23,908 bases of DNA from an uncultured euryarchaeote (GTDB taxonomy: Archaea > Thermoplasmatota > Poseidoniia > Poseidoniales > Poseidoniaceae): contig CALCOP010000159.1 in NCBI GenBank assembly GCA_937897365.1, positions 1 through 23,908 on the forward strand. Direction: 5' to 3'. Numbering within the stretch: position 1 is the stretch's first letter; every line of letters begins with the position of its first letter. Below are positions 1 through 7,611 of this stretch, in pieces. The position numbers and the translations under genes are program-made. The notes under the pieces were generated by a model. The model saw only the letters and a program-made list of their open reading frames with translations, ran no database searches and was not told the DNA's origin.

Positions 1-311
1 TGATTGCAGATGCAAAATTACTCGAAGAAGCAGGTTGTTTTGCAATTGTGCTTGAAAAGATTCCACGTGAGTTGGCACAAAAGGTGAGCGAGGCTATTAA
101 CATACCAACTATAGGAATAGGAGCAGGTCCAGATTGTGATGGCCAAGTCTTAGTGTTGCATGATTTGTTGGGAATCACCATGGATTTCTCACCGAGATTC
201 CTTCGCCGATACCTCAACTTAGCAGAGGATATTGATGGGGCAATCAAATCCTATTGCTCGGATGTCCGCTCTGGAGATTTCCCGAACGATGAGGAAAGTT
301 ATACCTCCTAA
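1..311 (+). CDS. panB: Ketopantoate hydroxymethyltransferase, C-terminal part (5' truncated by window)
   Basis: This is the end of PanB, which transfers a hydroxymethyl group from methylenetetrahydrofolate to 2-oxoisovalerate to give ketopantoate, the first committed step towards pantothenate and CoA. The reading frame is open from the window edge (first full codon at base 3) to a TAA at 309-311. The visible residues carry the family's C-terminal signature: a segment LLEEAGCFAIVLEKIP, then IPTIGIGAGPDCDGQVLV and HDLLG. These are the known conserved strands and the GIGAG turn of the PanB TIM barrel. The internal GTG at 48 is a valine codon, not a start. The gene ends directly against the stop of the convergent membrane-protein gene. 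Confident on family; nothing can be said about its promoter. Confidence 0.95.
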   Translation, partial: IADAKLLEEAGCFAIVLEKIPRELAQKVSEAINIPTIGIGAGPDCDGQVLVLHDLLGITMDFSPRFLRRYLNLAEDIDGAIKSYCSDVRSGDFPNDEESYTS

Positions 312-806
312 TCAGAGCAATTGCGTGTAAACAAATACGCTCCCAGCGAAAGCGCCTAAATCGATTCCGATTGCATGCCATAGTCCATAACGGAAAGGCG
401 GAAGATTGTAACGTCCCCAGTCGGTACTCACCCATACCCAAACAAGCAATGCTCCGTAACCACCACAGAAAAGAGCGCCCCATCCTGAGAGCCAAATTAC
501 CGAGAAGAGGAGGGCAAGAGACCCCAGACCGAGACTATACTCCTTCCATCGAGACGCCTCATCATCCAAGAGGAGCCTGTAGAGAAGTGGAGACAAAAGG
601 AGACTTACAATAAAAGCCCCGTGAATTGGATTCGGCAAATTGATTTCGCCGATGTGAGGCATGACAAATGATTGCCAAAGCCCACCGACAATGGCTCCAA
701 AAAACGCAGGTGCCAAAATGTGCTTGAATCCGGTTTCAAAATCGAGTGCTTTGGTGATGAATGGCGCATTTACCGGCACTTCAGCTCGTTGACCTTCTGC
801 GCCCAT
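312..806 (-). CDS. Unrecognised polytopic membrane protein, 164 aa
   Basis: I do not recognise the family. The protein has a short hydrophilic N terminus (about residues 1-27) and then about five hydrophobic spans near residues 29-49, 62-80, 91-107, 110-127 and 141-161. A charged loop with LLLDDEASRWKEY sits at 78-90 and an aromatic, polar loop with STDWGRYNLPPFRYG at 127-141; these are the most distinctive stretches. It is read from ATG at 806; the frame upstream closes at a TAA near 841-843 with no other ATG, so this start is the only good one, but no Shine-Dalgarno is visible. It is convergent with panB (stops abut) and divergent from the dioxygenase gene, so it is probably a single-gene transcript. 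Function unknown. Confidence 0.75.
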   Translation of the reverse strand: MGAEGQRAEVPVNAPFITKALDFETGFKHILAPAFFGAIVGGLWQSFVMPHIGEINLPNPIHGAFIVSLLLSPLLYRLLLDDEASRWKEYSLGLGSLALLFSVIWLSGWGALFCGGYGALLVWVWVSTDWGRYNLPPFRYGLWHAIGIDLGAFAGSVFVYTQLL

Positions 807-878
807 GCGGAACCCACGACGGTGTGTTGTTTGAGGGTTCGGTTAGGATTTGATGTGAAGATGCTTTCTCCGATGCCG

Positions 879-886
879 ATATAATC
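879..886 (+). promoter_or_regulatory. Archaeal TATA box for the dioxygenase operon
   Basis: The string ATATAATC (TATAAT core at 880-885) begins 28 bases before the ATG at 908. That is the distance expected between an archaeal TATA box and a transcription start lying on the start codon itself. The ATGs at 896 and 902 would be only 16 and 22 bases away, too close to be inside the transcript. It therefore suggests a leaderless mRNA starting at 908. Inference from spacing only. Confidence 0.55.
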
Positions 887-895
887 CCCCTATGC

Positions 896-1804
896 ATGGG
901 TATGTCCATGACGAAGGGAGAAATAGTCGCAGGTTGTTTAGCACCTCACCCACCACACTTGGTCTATGCAGAGAATCCTAAGCAAAATGAACCAGTCGCA
1001 GAAGGTGGTTGGGAACAGTTGCGCTGGGGATATGAGCGACTACGTGAATCACTTGCAGACGTTGAATACGATGCAATTGTTCTCCTCTCGCCACACTGGC
1101 AAACTTATGTCGGTACTCATTTCCTTGGGCTGCCTCATTTCAAAAATCTGTCCGTCGACCCTGTTTTTCCTAATTTATTTCGATACCATTATGAAATTGA
1201 CATTGATATCGAACTGTCAAAACAAATTCATGATCGAGCAGCAGAAGCTGGTCTGGCTGTGAAAATGATGAACAACCCCGATTTCAGAATAGATTACGGA
1301 ACCATCACTACAGGTCATATGTTTAACCCAGAATGGGACAAGCCATTCGTTGTCGTCTCGAGTAACCGTTCAAGAGACTACTACTCTGTAGAGGTGATGC
1401 AGGAAATGATGATGGAACTTGGACGAGTCACTCGCGAAGCAATATTGGCGAGTGGAAAGAAAGTTGTAGTCCTCGCCAGCAATTCATTATCACATCGCCA
1501 TTTCACGACTGAATCTGCTATTCCTGAAGATATGAGTAAAGAGCATATTACCAGTCATGCAATGCACCTTTGGGATATGAGGATAATTGAATACTTCCGT
1601 ACAGGACAAGCGCAGAGAATCATAGACGAGATGCCTGAATTTACCGAACAGGCCATCGCCGAAAGTGATGGAGGAGGACTGACATGGTTACTTTCAACAT
1701 TGGACCTACCAACCTATCCCGGTATTCTTCACGGATACGGTACCATCATAGGTACTGGGAATGCAATTGTAGAATGGCCCGTACGAAACCACAAGGAGGC
1801 TTGA
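896..1804 (+). CDS. Class III extradiol dioxygenase catalytic subunit, 2-aminophenol 1,6-dioxygenase beta-like
   Basis: Predicted non-haem Fe(II) ring-cleaving dioxygenase of the LigB superfamily. It closely resembles AmnB, the catalytic beta subunit that opens 2-aminophenol to 2-aminomuconate 6-semialdehyde. The N-terminal block LAPHPPHLVYAENP followed by QNEP and GGWEQLRW is the AmnB-type opening. The expected metal and acid/base residues are present: H18 in PHPPH, H67 in SPHW, H200 in SLSHRH and E256 in AIAESDGG. Their spacing (49, 133, 56) is close to LigB's H12/H61/H195/E242. The length (302 aa, or 298 from the third Met) matches the family. Three ATGs stand at 896, 902 and 908; TATA spacing favours 908. 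The next gene starts one base after this stop and supplies the non-catalytic partner. The exact substrate (2-aminophenol, an aminocarboxyphenol or similar) cannot be read from the sequence. Confidence 0.85.
   Translation: MGMSMTKGEIVAGCLAPHPPHLVYAENPKQNEPVAEGGWEQLRWGYERLRESLADVEYDAIVLLSPHWQTYVGTHFLGLPHFKNLSVDPVFPNLFRYHYEIDIDIELSKQIHDRAAEAGLAVKMMNNPDFRIDYGTITTGHMFNPEWDKPFVVVSSNRSRDYYSVEVMQEMMMELGRVTREAILASGKKVVVLASNSLSHRHFTTESAIPEDMSKEHITSHAMHLWDMRIIEYFRTGQAQRIIDEMPEFTEQAIAESDGGGLTWLLSTLDLPTYPGILHGYGTIIGTGNAIVEWPVRNHKEA
1793..1799 (+). promoter_or_regulatory. Strong Shine-Dalgarno for the fusion gene
   Basis: AAGGAGG lies inside the last codons of the dioxygenase beta gene, six bases before the ATG at 1806. 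With only one base between the two genes, it indicates translation of the second cistron from the same mRNA and fixes its start. Confidence 0.8.
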
Positions 1805-1805
1805 C

Positions 1806-3239
1806 ATGGGCAATGGAGAATTGATTGGTTCCTATATTGTACCTGTTCACCCACACACCGTACTTGCACCCGAACAAAATGAAGGTTGGGGGCGCTTACG
1901 AGATGCGTATGATACAGCAGCACAACGAATTAAGGACAATGGTGCCGACCTTATCATCATCTATTCAACGACATGGCCGAGCATCATAGGTCATCAAATC
2001 ATTTCCGACCCAAACCCTGAATGGGTAATGGTCGACCATGATTTTCATGACTTGGGCTCGATTCCTTATTCCTTCAACATCGATGAAAAATTTGCCCATG
2101 CTTGGAATGATGCGAATGAAAAACGTGGCCTCAAGAGTCGAACGATTGCGTACAATGGATTCCCAATCGATGTTGGTTCAGTGGTAGCATTGAAACTTCT
2201 CAATCCAGACAATTCCATTCCAGCAGTCATTGTCTCGTCAAATGTCTATGCCAATCGCTCTGAAACAACCGTTCTGGCCAAAGCATGTTTAGATGTTGTA
2301 AAAGCGACAGGACGAAAAGCGGTCGCAGTTACTGCGATGTCCCTCTCAAATCGTATGTTTACCACTCCTATCGAACCTAAAGATGACCGAATCCATTCAC
2401 TCAAAGACGATGAATGGAATCGAAAAATCCTTGAATTCCTCGGAGAAGGTAGACTTGAAGATGTTGGCCAATTATCTCGAACAATCCATCGACAAATTCG
2501 TGTCAACAAAGTTGTGGCTTTCAAACCGATGTGGTGGCTTTCAGGCATGAATCAAAACCGGAATAACCTGACTGGAGAAGTTCTTGCATACGAACCGATT
2601 CATGGCGCAGGAGGGGCTGTAGTGCATCTGGACCCAACGCCATCGGGTGCCGGTGACAAAGAATACGATGAAGATGATGTCGAATATTTTGCAGGTGAGC
2701 GAAATGTGCTGGATTCAGAAAACAAGGAAACTTTCGAAGAGAATATTGATTCAGCAGCTGTTGGTGAAACTGCTGAATCGAGTGGACCTGAACTATGGGA
2801 ACCAACGGAAAGTGAAGATTCGGTAAACAGTAATGCAGCACCTAAGCCAGTAGGTGCTTATCCACATGCACGACGAGTAGGAGATCTGCTTTATCTTTCA
2901 GGAGTTGGCCCCCGCCAACCCAAAACAAATTCGATACCTGGCGGACCAATTCACGATGAAAATGGCAAATCATTGGATTATGATATCAAAGCGCAGACTC
3001 ATGCGGTCATCGACAACATTACTCGGATTTTAGAAGAAGCAGGAGGATCTCTTGATGATGTTTTGGACGTTACTTCTTTTCTCGTAGATATGGACCGCGA
3101 TTTTCAAGGGTACAACGAAGTTTGGGCTGAGACGCTCGGAAAAGTTGGTCCAACTCGAACGACACTTGCCATCCGGGCATTACCAACACCAATTGCGGTT
3201 GAAATGAAAGTGATTGCGAAAGCTCCGGCAACAGAATAA
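1806..3239 (+). CDS. Fusion: non-catalytic dioxygenase subunit (AmnA-like) + RidA-family 2-aminomuconate deaminase-like domain
   Basis: Two domains in one 477-residue frame. Residues 1-275 form a LigB-type fold resembling AmnA, the structural alpha subunit of 2-aminophenol 1,6-dioxygenase: VPVHPH, AYNGFPIDVG and DDEWNRKILE match that subunit. The catalytic positions are lost: STTW replaces SPHW, N182 replaces the acid/base His, and no metal-binding Glu is seen. Residues 276-343 are an acidic, low-complexity linker. Residues 344-477 are a complete RidA/YjgF domain of the AmnD type (2-aminomuconate deaminase): AYPHARRVGDLLYLSG, AVIDNI, VTSFLVDM, YNEVW and GPTRTTLAI, with the family's key arginine R451 and glutamate E466. 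No in-frame ATG lies between M248 and M429, so this is not two overlapping genes. The dehydrogenase that should act between the two steps (AmnC-like) is not in the window. Confidence 0.85.
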   Translation: MGNGELIGSYIVPVHPHTVLAPEQNEGWGRLRDAYDTAAQRIKDNGADLIIIYSTTWPSIIGHQIISDPNPEWVMVDHDFHDLGSIPYSFNIDEKFAHAWNDANEKRGLKSRTIAYNGFPIDVGSVVALKLLNPDNSIPAVIVSSNVYANRSETTVLAKACLDVVKATGRKAVAVTAMSLSNRMFTTPIEPKDDRIHSLKDDEWNRKILEFLGEGRLEDVGQLSRTIHRQIRVNKVVAFKPMWWLSGMNQNRNNLTGEVLAYEPIHGAGGAVVHLDPTPSGAGDKEYDEDDVEYFAGERNVLDSENKETFEENIDSAAVGETAESSGPELWEPTESEDSVNSNAAPKPVGAYPHARRVGDLLYLSGVGPRQPKTNSIPGGPIHDENGKSLDYDIKAQTHAVIDNITRILEEAGGSLDDVLDVTSFLVDMDRDFQGYNEVWAETLGKVGPTRTTLAIRALPTPIAVEMKVIAKAPATE

Positions 3240-3280
3240 TTACCGTATTCCGGCAAGGTTTACGGGGATTAAATGAAAGA

Positions 3281-3288
3281 AAATATAT
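3281..3288 (+). promoter_or_regulatory. Probable TATA box for the permease gene
   Basis: AAATATAT follows a purine-rich stretch (AAATGAAAGA) that could act as BRE. A transcription start about 25 bases downstream would give a leader of roughly 35 bases, containing GGGGGA at 3335-3340 five bases before the ATG. This suggests the permease can be transcribed separately from the dioxygenase genes. Confidence 0.4.
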
Positions 3289-3345
3289 GCTTTAGCCATA
3301 TAGAGACAATTATTCGCCAAAGATGGTTGGAATCGGGGGATTGTT

Positions 3346-4752
3346 ATGTCACTCAAACCTACTCAAATCACTCTCAATGGAGGGAAAAATCTTGTTGATG
3401 CAGTCAAAACTAAAATTGAAAGATCATTGAGCTTAATCGGCGTAATAATTGTAACAGTTGCAGCAAGCATCGGCTCAGGACTCTTTGTGTTACCGTCATT
3501 TGCTGCCGCAATAATGGGCCCTGGCATTTGGTTAGCGTTTTTACTCGCTGGAATTGTATTCTTGCCTGGTACGCTTTCGAAAGCTGAATTATCTTCTGCT
3601 ATGCCATATAACGGCGGAGCATATGTATATGTTGAACGCTCTTTTGGGCCGTTGATTGGAACGGTTAGTGGCTTGGGTCTCTGGGCATCATTTTTACTCA
3701 AATCAGCATTCGCGCTTATTGGATTTTCAGCTTACATGTATACAGTCACTGAATATCTTAATGTTTCAGCCAATGCGACTGTATTAATCATGATAGCACT
3801 GGTTTTAATCACTGTCCTCAATATCTTTGGTATTAAGAAGGTCAAAGCATTCCAGACACCGATTTTGGCATTAACGACTGCAATAATACTCATCATCTGT
3901 TTCTTCCAATTACTTGACGCCAATTTTGATTTTTCCCGTCCCTGGAATAGTGCAATGGATACTTCACGAAATGAACCAATTTTAGTTGCCGAAGCTGCTG
4001 CCTTAGTATTCGTTGCATACGCAGGAATATACAAAGCAGGTGCGATTGGCGGAGAAGTGAAGGAACCTGAAAAGAATCTTCCAATGGGGATGTTAATTTC
4101 TCTTCTACTCATTACTCTGCTTTATGTCATTGTTACATTCATTATGATGGGGTCAATAGAAGGAGAATGGTGGCTTAATTCAGATGGTTATGCAAGAGAG
4201 GACCCCATTTTTGCCTTCGTTGATGCCGTCGCATCAACAAAAGTTGGATTGGCTTTGGCTATTATGGCTGTATTGACAATGATTTCGGGGGCTTTATCGG
4301 GATTACTGGCAGCATCACGTTTCTTGTTTGGAATGGCAAAAGATAGTTTGTTACCAGATGCCTTTTCTGATACAAACAAGAAATTCGAAACCCCCCATTG
4401 GGCGATTATTATTACCGCTGTCACCATGGCAATCAGTATTCTTACGCTTCCAGTCAAGGATGTAGCAAAGTTAGCATCTGGATTCCAAATCATGGTCATT
4501 GTTGCTCTCAATGTCAGTGTGATACTCTTACGTGCGGAACGTGATGAGGAAGACTTCTACAAACCAACATTCATGTCTCCATTCTACCCCTGGGCGCAGG
4601 TGATTGGTACGATTGCAGGAGGATATCTGATATTCATTATGGGTGAGAAAGCATTGTATGGAGCTTTAGCAGCAATCGCAATCGGCCTTTCAACCTACTT
4701 CATTTACGGTAAGCAAAACTACGAACATCCGCACTCTGAAGAGAGCAATTAA
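3346..4752 (+). CDS. APC-superfamily amino acid permease
   Basis: A 468-residue secondary transporter of the amino acid-polyamine-organocation superfamily, predicted to exchange or import an amino acid or amine across the cytoplasmic membrane. It opens with a cytoplasmic N terminus of about 25 residues. TM1 then carries the diagnostic broken-helix motif ASIGSGLFVLPS (GSG at 43-45), the substrate-binding element of the family. TM2-TM3 contain SKAELSSAMPYNGGAYVYVERSFG cut by the typical E-x-x-x-x-x-P-x-x-GG-x-Y pattern. I count about twelve hydrophobic spans, and the length is usual. It ends in a His/Glu-rich tail. It lies 106 bp after the aromatic ring-cleavage genes on the same strand, with a TATA candidate of its own. 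The context makes import of an aromatic amino acid or its breakdown product plausible, but substrate is not readable. Confidence 0.9.
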   Translation: MSLKPTQITLNGGKNLVDAVKTKIERSLSLIGVIIVTVAASIGSGLFVLPSFAAAIMGPGIWLAFLLAGIVFLPGTLSKAELSSAMPYNGGAYVYVERSFGPLIGTVSGLGLWASFLLKSAFALIGFSAYMYTVTEYLNVSANATVLIMIALVLITVLNIFGIKKVKAFQTPILALTTAIILIICFFQLLDANFDFSRPWNSAMDTSRNEPILVAEAAALVFVAYAGIYKAGAIGGEVKEPEKNLPMGMLISLLLITLLYVIVTFIMMGSIEGEWWLNSDGYAREDPIFAFVDAVASTKVGLALAIMAVLTMISGALSGLLAASRFLFGMAKDSLLPDAFSDTNKKFETPHWAIIITAVTMAISILTLPVKDVAKLASGFQIMVIVALNVSVILLRAERDEEDFYKPTFMSPFYPWAQVIGTIAGGYLIFIMGEKALYGALAAIAIGLSTYFIYGKQNYEHPHSEESN

Positions 4753-4893
4753 AACACGAAGTGAAGCAAGGGTAATGCCAATTCCTGCTTGAGAATCGTA
4801 TACCAACTGCGCCACTGCCAGCACATTAGAGCAGGAAGAAGCCAAAGGAATTGTTCGAGATCGTCAGAATCGACAAGAGGAGTTGTGGGCACG

Positions 4894-7569
4894 CTAATCG
4901 CCTCGAGTCCAAGAGCCGTCAGCACCGACGTTCCAATACTGAACTTCGCCGCTAACATCAACATACCAACCGCTCGATCCTTGATCAGTGCCGGGTGCTG
5001 CTTGCATGACGCCAATGTCCGCAGCTTGTAGTGCAAGAGCCTCTCGTAATTCATCGGTCAAGACGCCTCCTAAATCCTCTGAAGAATCTGTCTTTGCCAT
5101 TTGATGTTCCTTCACCAAACTGTCTAAGGAAACCGATTCATTTGACTCCATTTCAGCAGATTCATCATCATCCTCATCATCTTCAAATTCATCTTCGAAA
5201 TCGTCATCGTCATCGTCATCCCAATCGTCTCCATCTTGTTGCTGATTTGCTCTGCGAACCAAAACCACTAATGTGACAAGTATGAGTGTAAGTAAGAAGA
5301 TTCCGAGCCCCATAGCAGTATTTGTCGAACCCACTGCCCCTCCAAGAAGAACTGATTCGACATCAAAATAATTTTGCGAGATGAGACCGCTCCAAAGAAT
5401 ATTGCAAGAACGGTCATTTCCTGAGGAGGAAATATCTAATTCCCATGTATCTCCGGTAACGTGCTTTGCAGAACCTGAAGTGCAACTTATTGTGGTATTC
5501 TCTGCGTCAACTTCTACAACATTATCAAACATGTCAACGCCCTTTATTCTCAAGAGAACTGTATCACCTTGAGCAATGCTTTGGTCTTCAATTGATGATT
5601 CAAGTCGAACTGCAGAACCAGGTTCGACAATGAGTGGAATGCTGTGTGAGGCACCGTCTTGAGTCATTTCAAGGGTGTAGGTTCCCGCAGTCTGGCCGAT
5701 AAAATCCCAATACCCATTTCCAGAGGAGGACGCTTCAAGAATCCCATACTGACTTTCCAATACTGAAACAACCTCTGTTGATGGCGCAAGGTTTCCGTGC
5801 GCATCGATTGTTTGGATGAATAACTCACGGGCAACGCCTGCTTGAACAATGAGCCCATCTTCATGGTCTGTGACTAAGTTTCGGGCGTCACCTGCCACAA
5901 CAGTCAAGCGAATGGTTGCAAAAACACCATCAGCATTCGCTCTGATTTCATGTCCTCCAGTCGTCGTAGGAATCCAATGAAGGTCAGAAAGTAAAATGTC
6001 AACTGTTGCATCTTCCCCGTCAACTGTCCAATTCAATCGTATTGAATCCAAGGAATTGGAGTAGGCATCATAGAACATAGGTTCCAGCGCTAATGAAGTA
6101 TCTGAAGGCAAAATAGCACCCTCTCCATTCAACTGAATAAACGCCAGCTGGCCCGGCTTCGATTGCATTTGGAACACTGGCTCAAAACGAGTTTCTGTCG
6201 AAAAATCGAACCAAGAGCCTTCAATTCTCCAGATCTCAACTTGTTGTGGGGTTACAGTCGCATAACCGTTGTATTCAGTGAAGAGAGATTCATTACCGTT
6301 CACCACAGTAAGTGAACCTTCAACCAACCATTCGTTGCCGATGACGTCAACTGCATGAAACACAATCGTACTCTGTTCACCGGCTACCATAGCAGATGAT
6401 GATGAGAGCTTCAAAGTTGTGTCAATCGCGTTTCCATGAACGACTTCAACCATGAGAGTCGAAACGACGCCATCGTCGACTACCCGAAGTTCATGCATTC
6501 CCATGGCGCCTGGCGTCCAATAAACGGCGTTATTACTCGCAGCTAATCCTCCACTGGTTACACTGAAATTTTCAAGTGGAGGGGTGATGGTACCTGTGTA
6601 ACCTTGGGAATCAGTACGCAATGCAGCGACTTCATACGAGGTACCAGCAGTAAAAGTTGAATCGGTAGATAGGACAACAACTTGCGAAATGGCAGCATCT
6701 GCTGGAACAACTCGAATTGTTCCCATACCTGTTACATTTCCAGCAGCAACCGTAACGTTCCACAGACCCGGATGGGTTGCTGTAAACCAACCAGATGGCA
6801 ATATACTGCCATTTTCAACAGTCCAAACTCGATTACCTGCTTCAGTAATGTTCATCGCGAAGCCATTGATGTCAAGTAGGTGAGGGGTAATAAAAATCGC
6901 CTGACCACTGCGAACCTGTAAGCCTTCTTCAATTACAAATTCATGCGGAGAACCAGCGGAAACTTGCATCACTGCTAAATGCTCCATTTGGTGAAGTCGG
7001 ACTCGAAGACTGTATTCGCCGACATCTTCTGGTGTCCATGAAGGACTACCTACACCAACATATTCTCCATCAACAGTCCAAACCGCATTTTGAGAGAGTT
7101 GTGCATTTCCTCGAGCGTCGAGAAGATTTGCAGTGAGGGTAACGGGAACCAATACATGGGCACTCATACTCGTAATCTCAAGAGACTGACCAACACCTGG
7201 CGTTACGGTTACATTTAACGAACCAACAAGACCGTTATGCCGCGCTTCAATAGTAATCATACCTGAGTTCCACGGATAAAATGTTCCATCTGGTGAAATA
7301 GAGCCGTTCGAACAACTCCAAACAACATCTCCAGCGACTAAATTGTTCACTGAGTCATACAATTCAGCCGTAAACATTGCCACTTCATCCGCAGTCATCG
7401 TTGTGACTGGAGCACTAATTTCAACTCGAACCGCAGTACCTGCATAGTTCAATTCAGACCCTTCATCGAGTGATTGTGAAGAAAGAGCAAGATGCAAACC
7501 ATGGGATGTGAACAAAAGAATGCACAGGGCGAAAACCATGTGACTCCAGAGTCGATTTCCAATTGTCAT
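4894..7569 (-). CDS. Membrane-anchored surface protein with about eight Ig-like (BIG-type) modules and a Trp/Gly C-terminal motif
   Basis: About 891 residues from ATG 7569, chosen because GAAGGTG (7575-7581) stands five bases upstream; an in-frame ATG at 7599 adds ten residues but has no Shine-Dalgarno. Order: signal peptide (residues 8-30, MVFALCILLF core); about eight beta-rich modules of 80-90 residues (roughly 47-125, 126-205, 206-288, 290-378, 380-470, 471-560, 561-650, 651-740), the first with the bacterial Ig-like pattern WSCSNGSISPDGTF; a TM helix at 751-771 (GLGIFLLTLILVTLVVLV) followed by RR; an Asp/Glu tract at 781-807; a linker; and a terminal motif SGWYVDVSGEVQYW..GSW at 866-888. 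The bulk is predicted outside, anchored by the TM. It starts 42 bp after the giant surface-protein gene and probably shares its mRNA. The shared architecture suggests paralogy. Ligand and role unknown. Confidence 0.85.
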   Translation of the reverse strand: MTIGNRLWSHMVFALCILLFTSHGLHLALSSQSLDEGSELNYAGTAVRVEISAPVTTMTADEVAMFTAELYDSVNNLVAGDVVWSCSNGSISPDGTFYPWNSGMITIEARHNGLVGSLNVTVTPGVGQSLEITSMSAHVLVPVTLTANLLDARGNAQLSQNAVWTVDGEYVGVGSPSWTPEDVGEYSLRVRLHQMEHLAVMQVSAGSPHEFVIEEGLQVRSGQAIFITPHLLDINGFAMNITEAGNRVWTVENGSILPSGWFTATHPGLWNVTVAAGNVTGMGTIRVVPADAAISQVVVLSTDSTFTAGTSYEVAALRTDSQGYTGTITPPLENFSVTSGGLAASNNAVYWTPGAMGMHELRVVDDGVVSTLMVEVVHGNAIDTTLKLSSSSAMVAGEQSTIVFHAVDVIGNEWLVEGSLTVVNGNESLFTEYNGYATVTPQQVEIWRIEGSWFDFSTETRFEPVFQMQSKPGQLAFIQLNGEGAILPSDTSLALEPMFYDAYSNSLDSIRLNWTVDGEDATVDILLSDLHWIPTTTGGHEIRANADGVFATIRLTVVAGDARNLVTDHEDGLIVQAGVARELFIQTIDAHGNLAPSTEVVSVLESQYGILEASSSGNGYWDFIGQTAGTYTLEMTQDGASHSIPLIVEPGSAVRLESSIEDQSIAQGDTVLLRIKGVDMFDNVVEVDAENTTISCTSGSAKHVTGDTWELDISSSGNDRSCNILWSGLISQNYFDVESVLLGGAVGSTNTAMGLGIFLLTLILVTLVVLVRRANQQQDGDDWDDDDDDDFEDEFEDDEDDDESAEMESNESVSLDSLVKEHQMAKTDSSEDLGGVLTDELREALALQAADIGVMQAAPGTDQGSSGWYVDVSGEVQYWNVGADGSWTRGD
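5161..5229 (-). repeat. Asp/Glu-coding simple-sequence tract
   Basis: This tract encodes the acidic stretch just inside the membrane anchor. On the plus strand it includes three direct copies of TCGTCA at 5201-5218 and several TCATCA/TCATCC variants. It is coding repeat DNA, prone to slippage in units that keep frame. Confidence 0.7.
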
Positions 7570-7574
7570 AATTA

Positions 7575-7581
7575 CACCTTC
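7575..7581 (-). promoter_or_regulatory. Shine-Dalgarno that decides the start of the smaller surface protein
   Basis: On the minus strand GAAGGTG precedes the ATG at 7569 by five bases, whereas nothing similar precedes the in-frame ATG at 7599. It supports a start at 7569 and translation as a downstream cistron. Confidence 0.65.
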
Positions 7582-7611
7582 AACTTCAACATCTATCAAA
7601 GATTTGGAAAC

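Noticed and set aside
2520..2900. Possibility that the AmnA-like and RidA-like parts are two genes joined by a sequencing error
   Set aside because: The frame runs through an acidic linker of about 68 residues with no stop, no in-frame ATG and no Shine-Dalgarno before the RidA part; a true fusion is simpler.
4799..4822. Minus-strand string resembling a tRNA D-arm (GTGGCGCAGTTGGTATAC)
   Set aside because: No T-arm (GGTTCRA-type) or matching acceptor strand follows within a plausible distance, and the D stem does not close. Chance resemblance in the 141-bp gap between the permease and the surface protein, where I see no other feature.
4749..5054. 101-aa minus-strand frame overlapping the end of the surface-protein gene
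   Set aside because: It is out of phase with the well-supported 4894-7569 gene and overlaps its C-terminal Trp/Gly motif; no start signal or recognisable domain.
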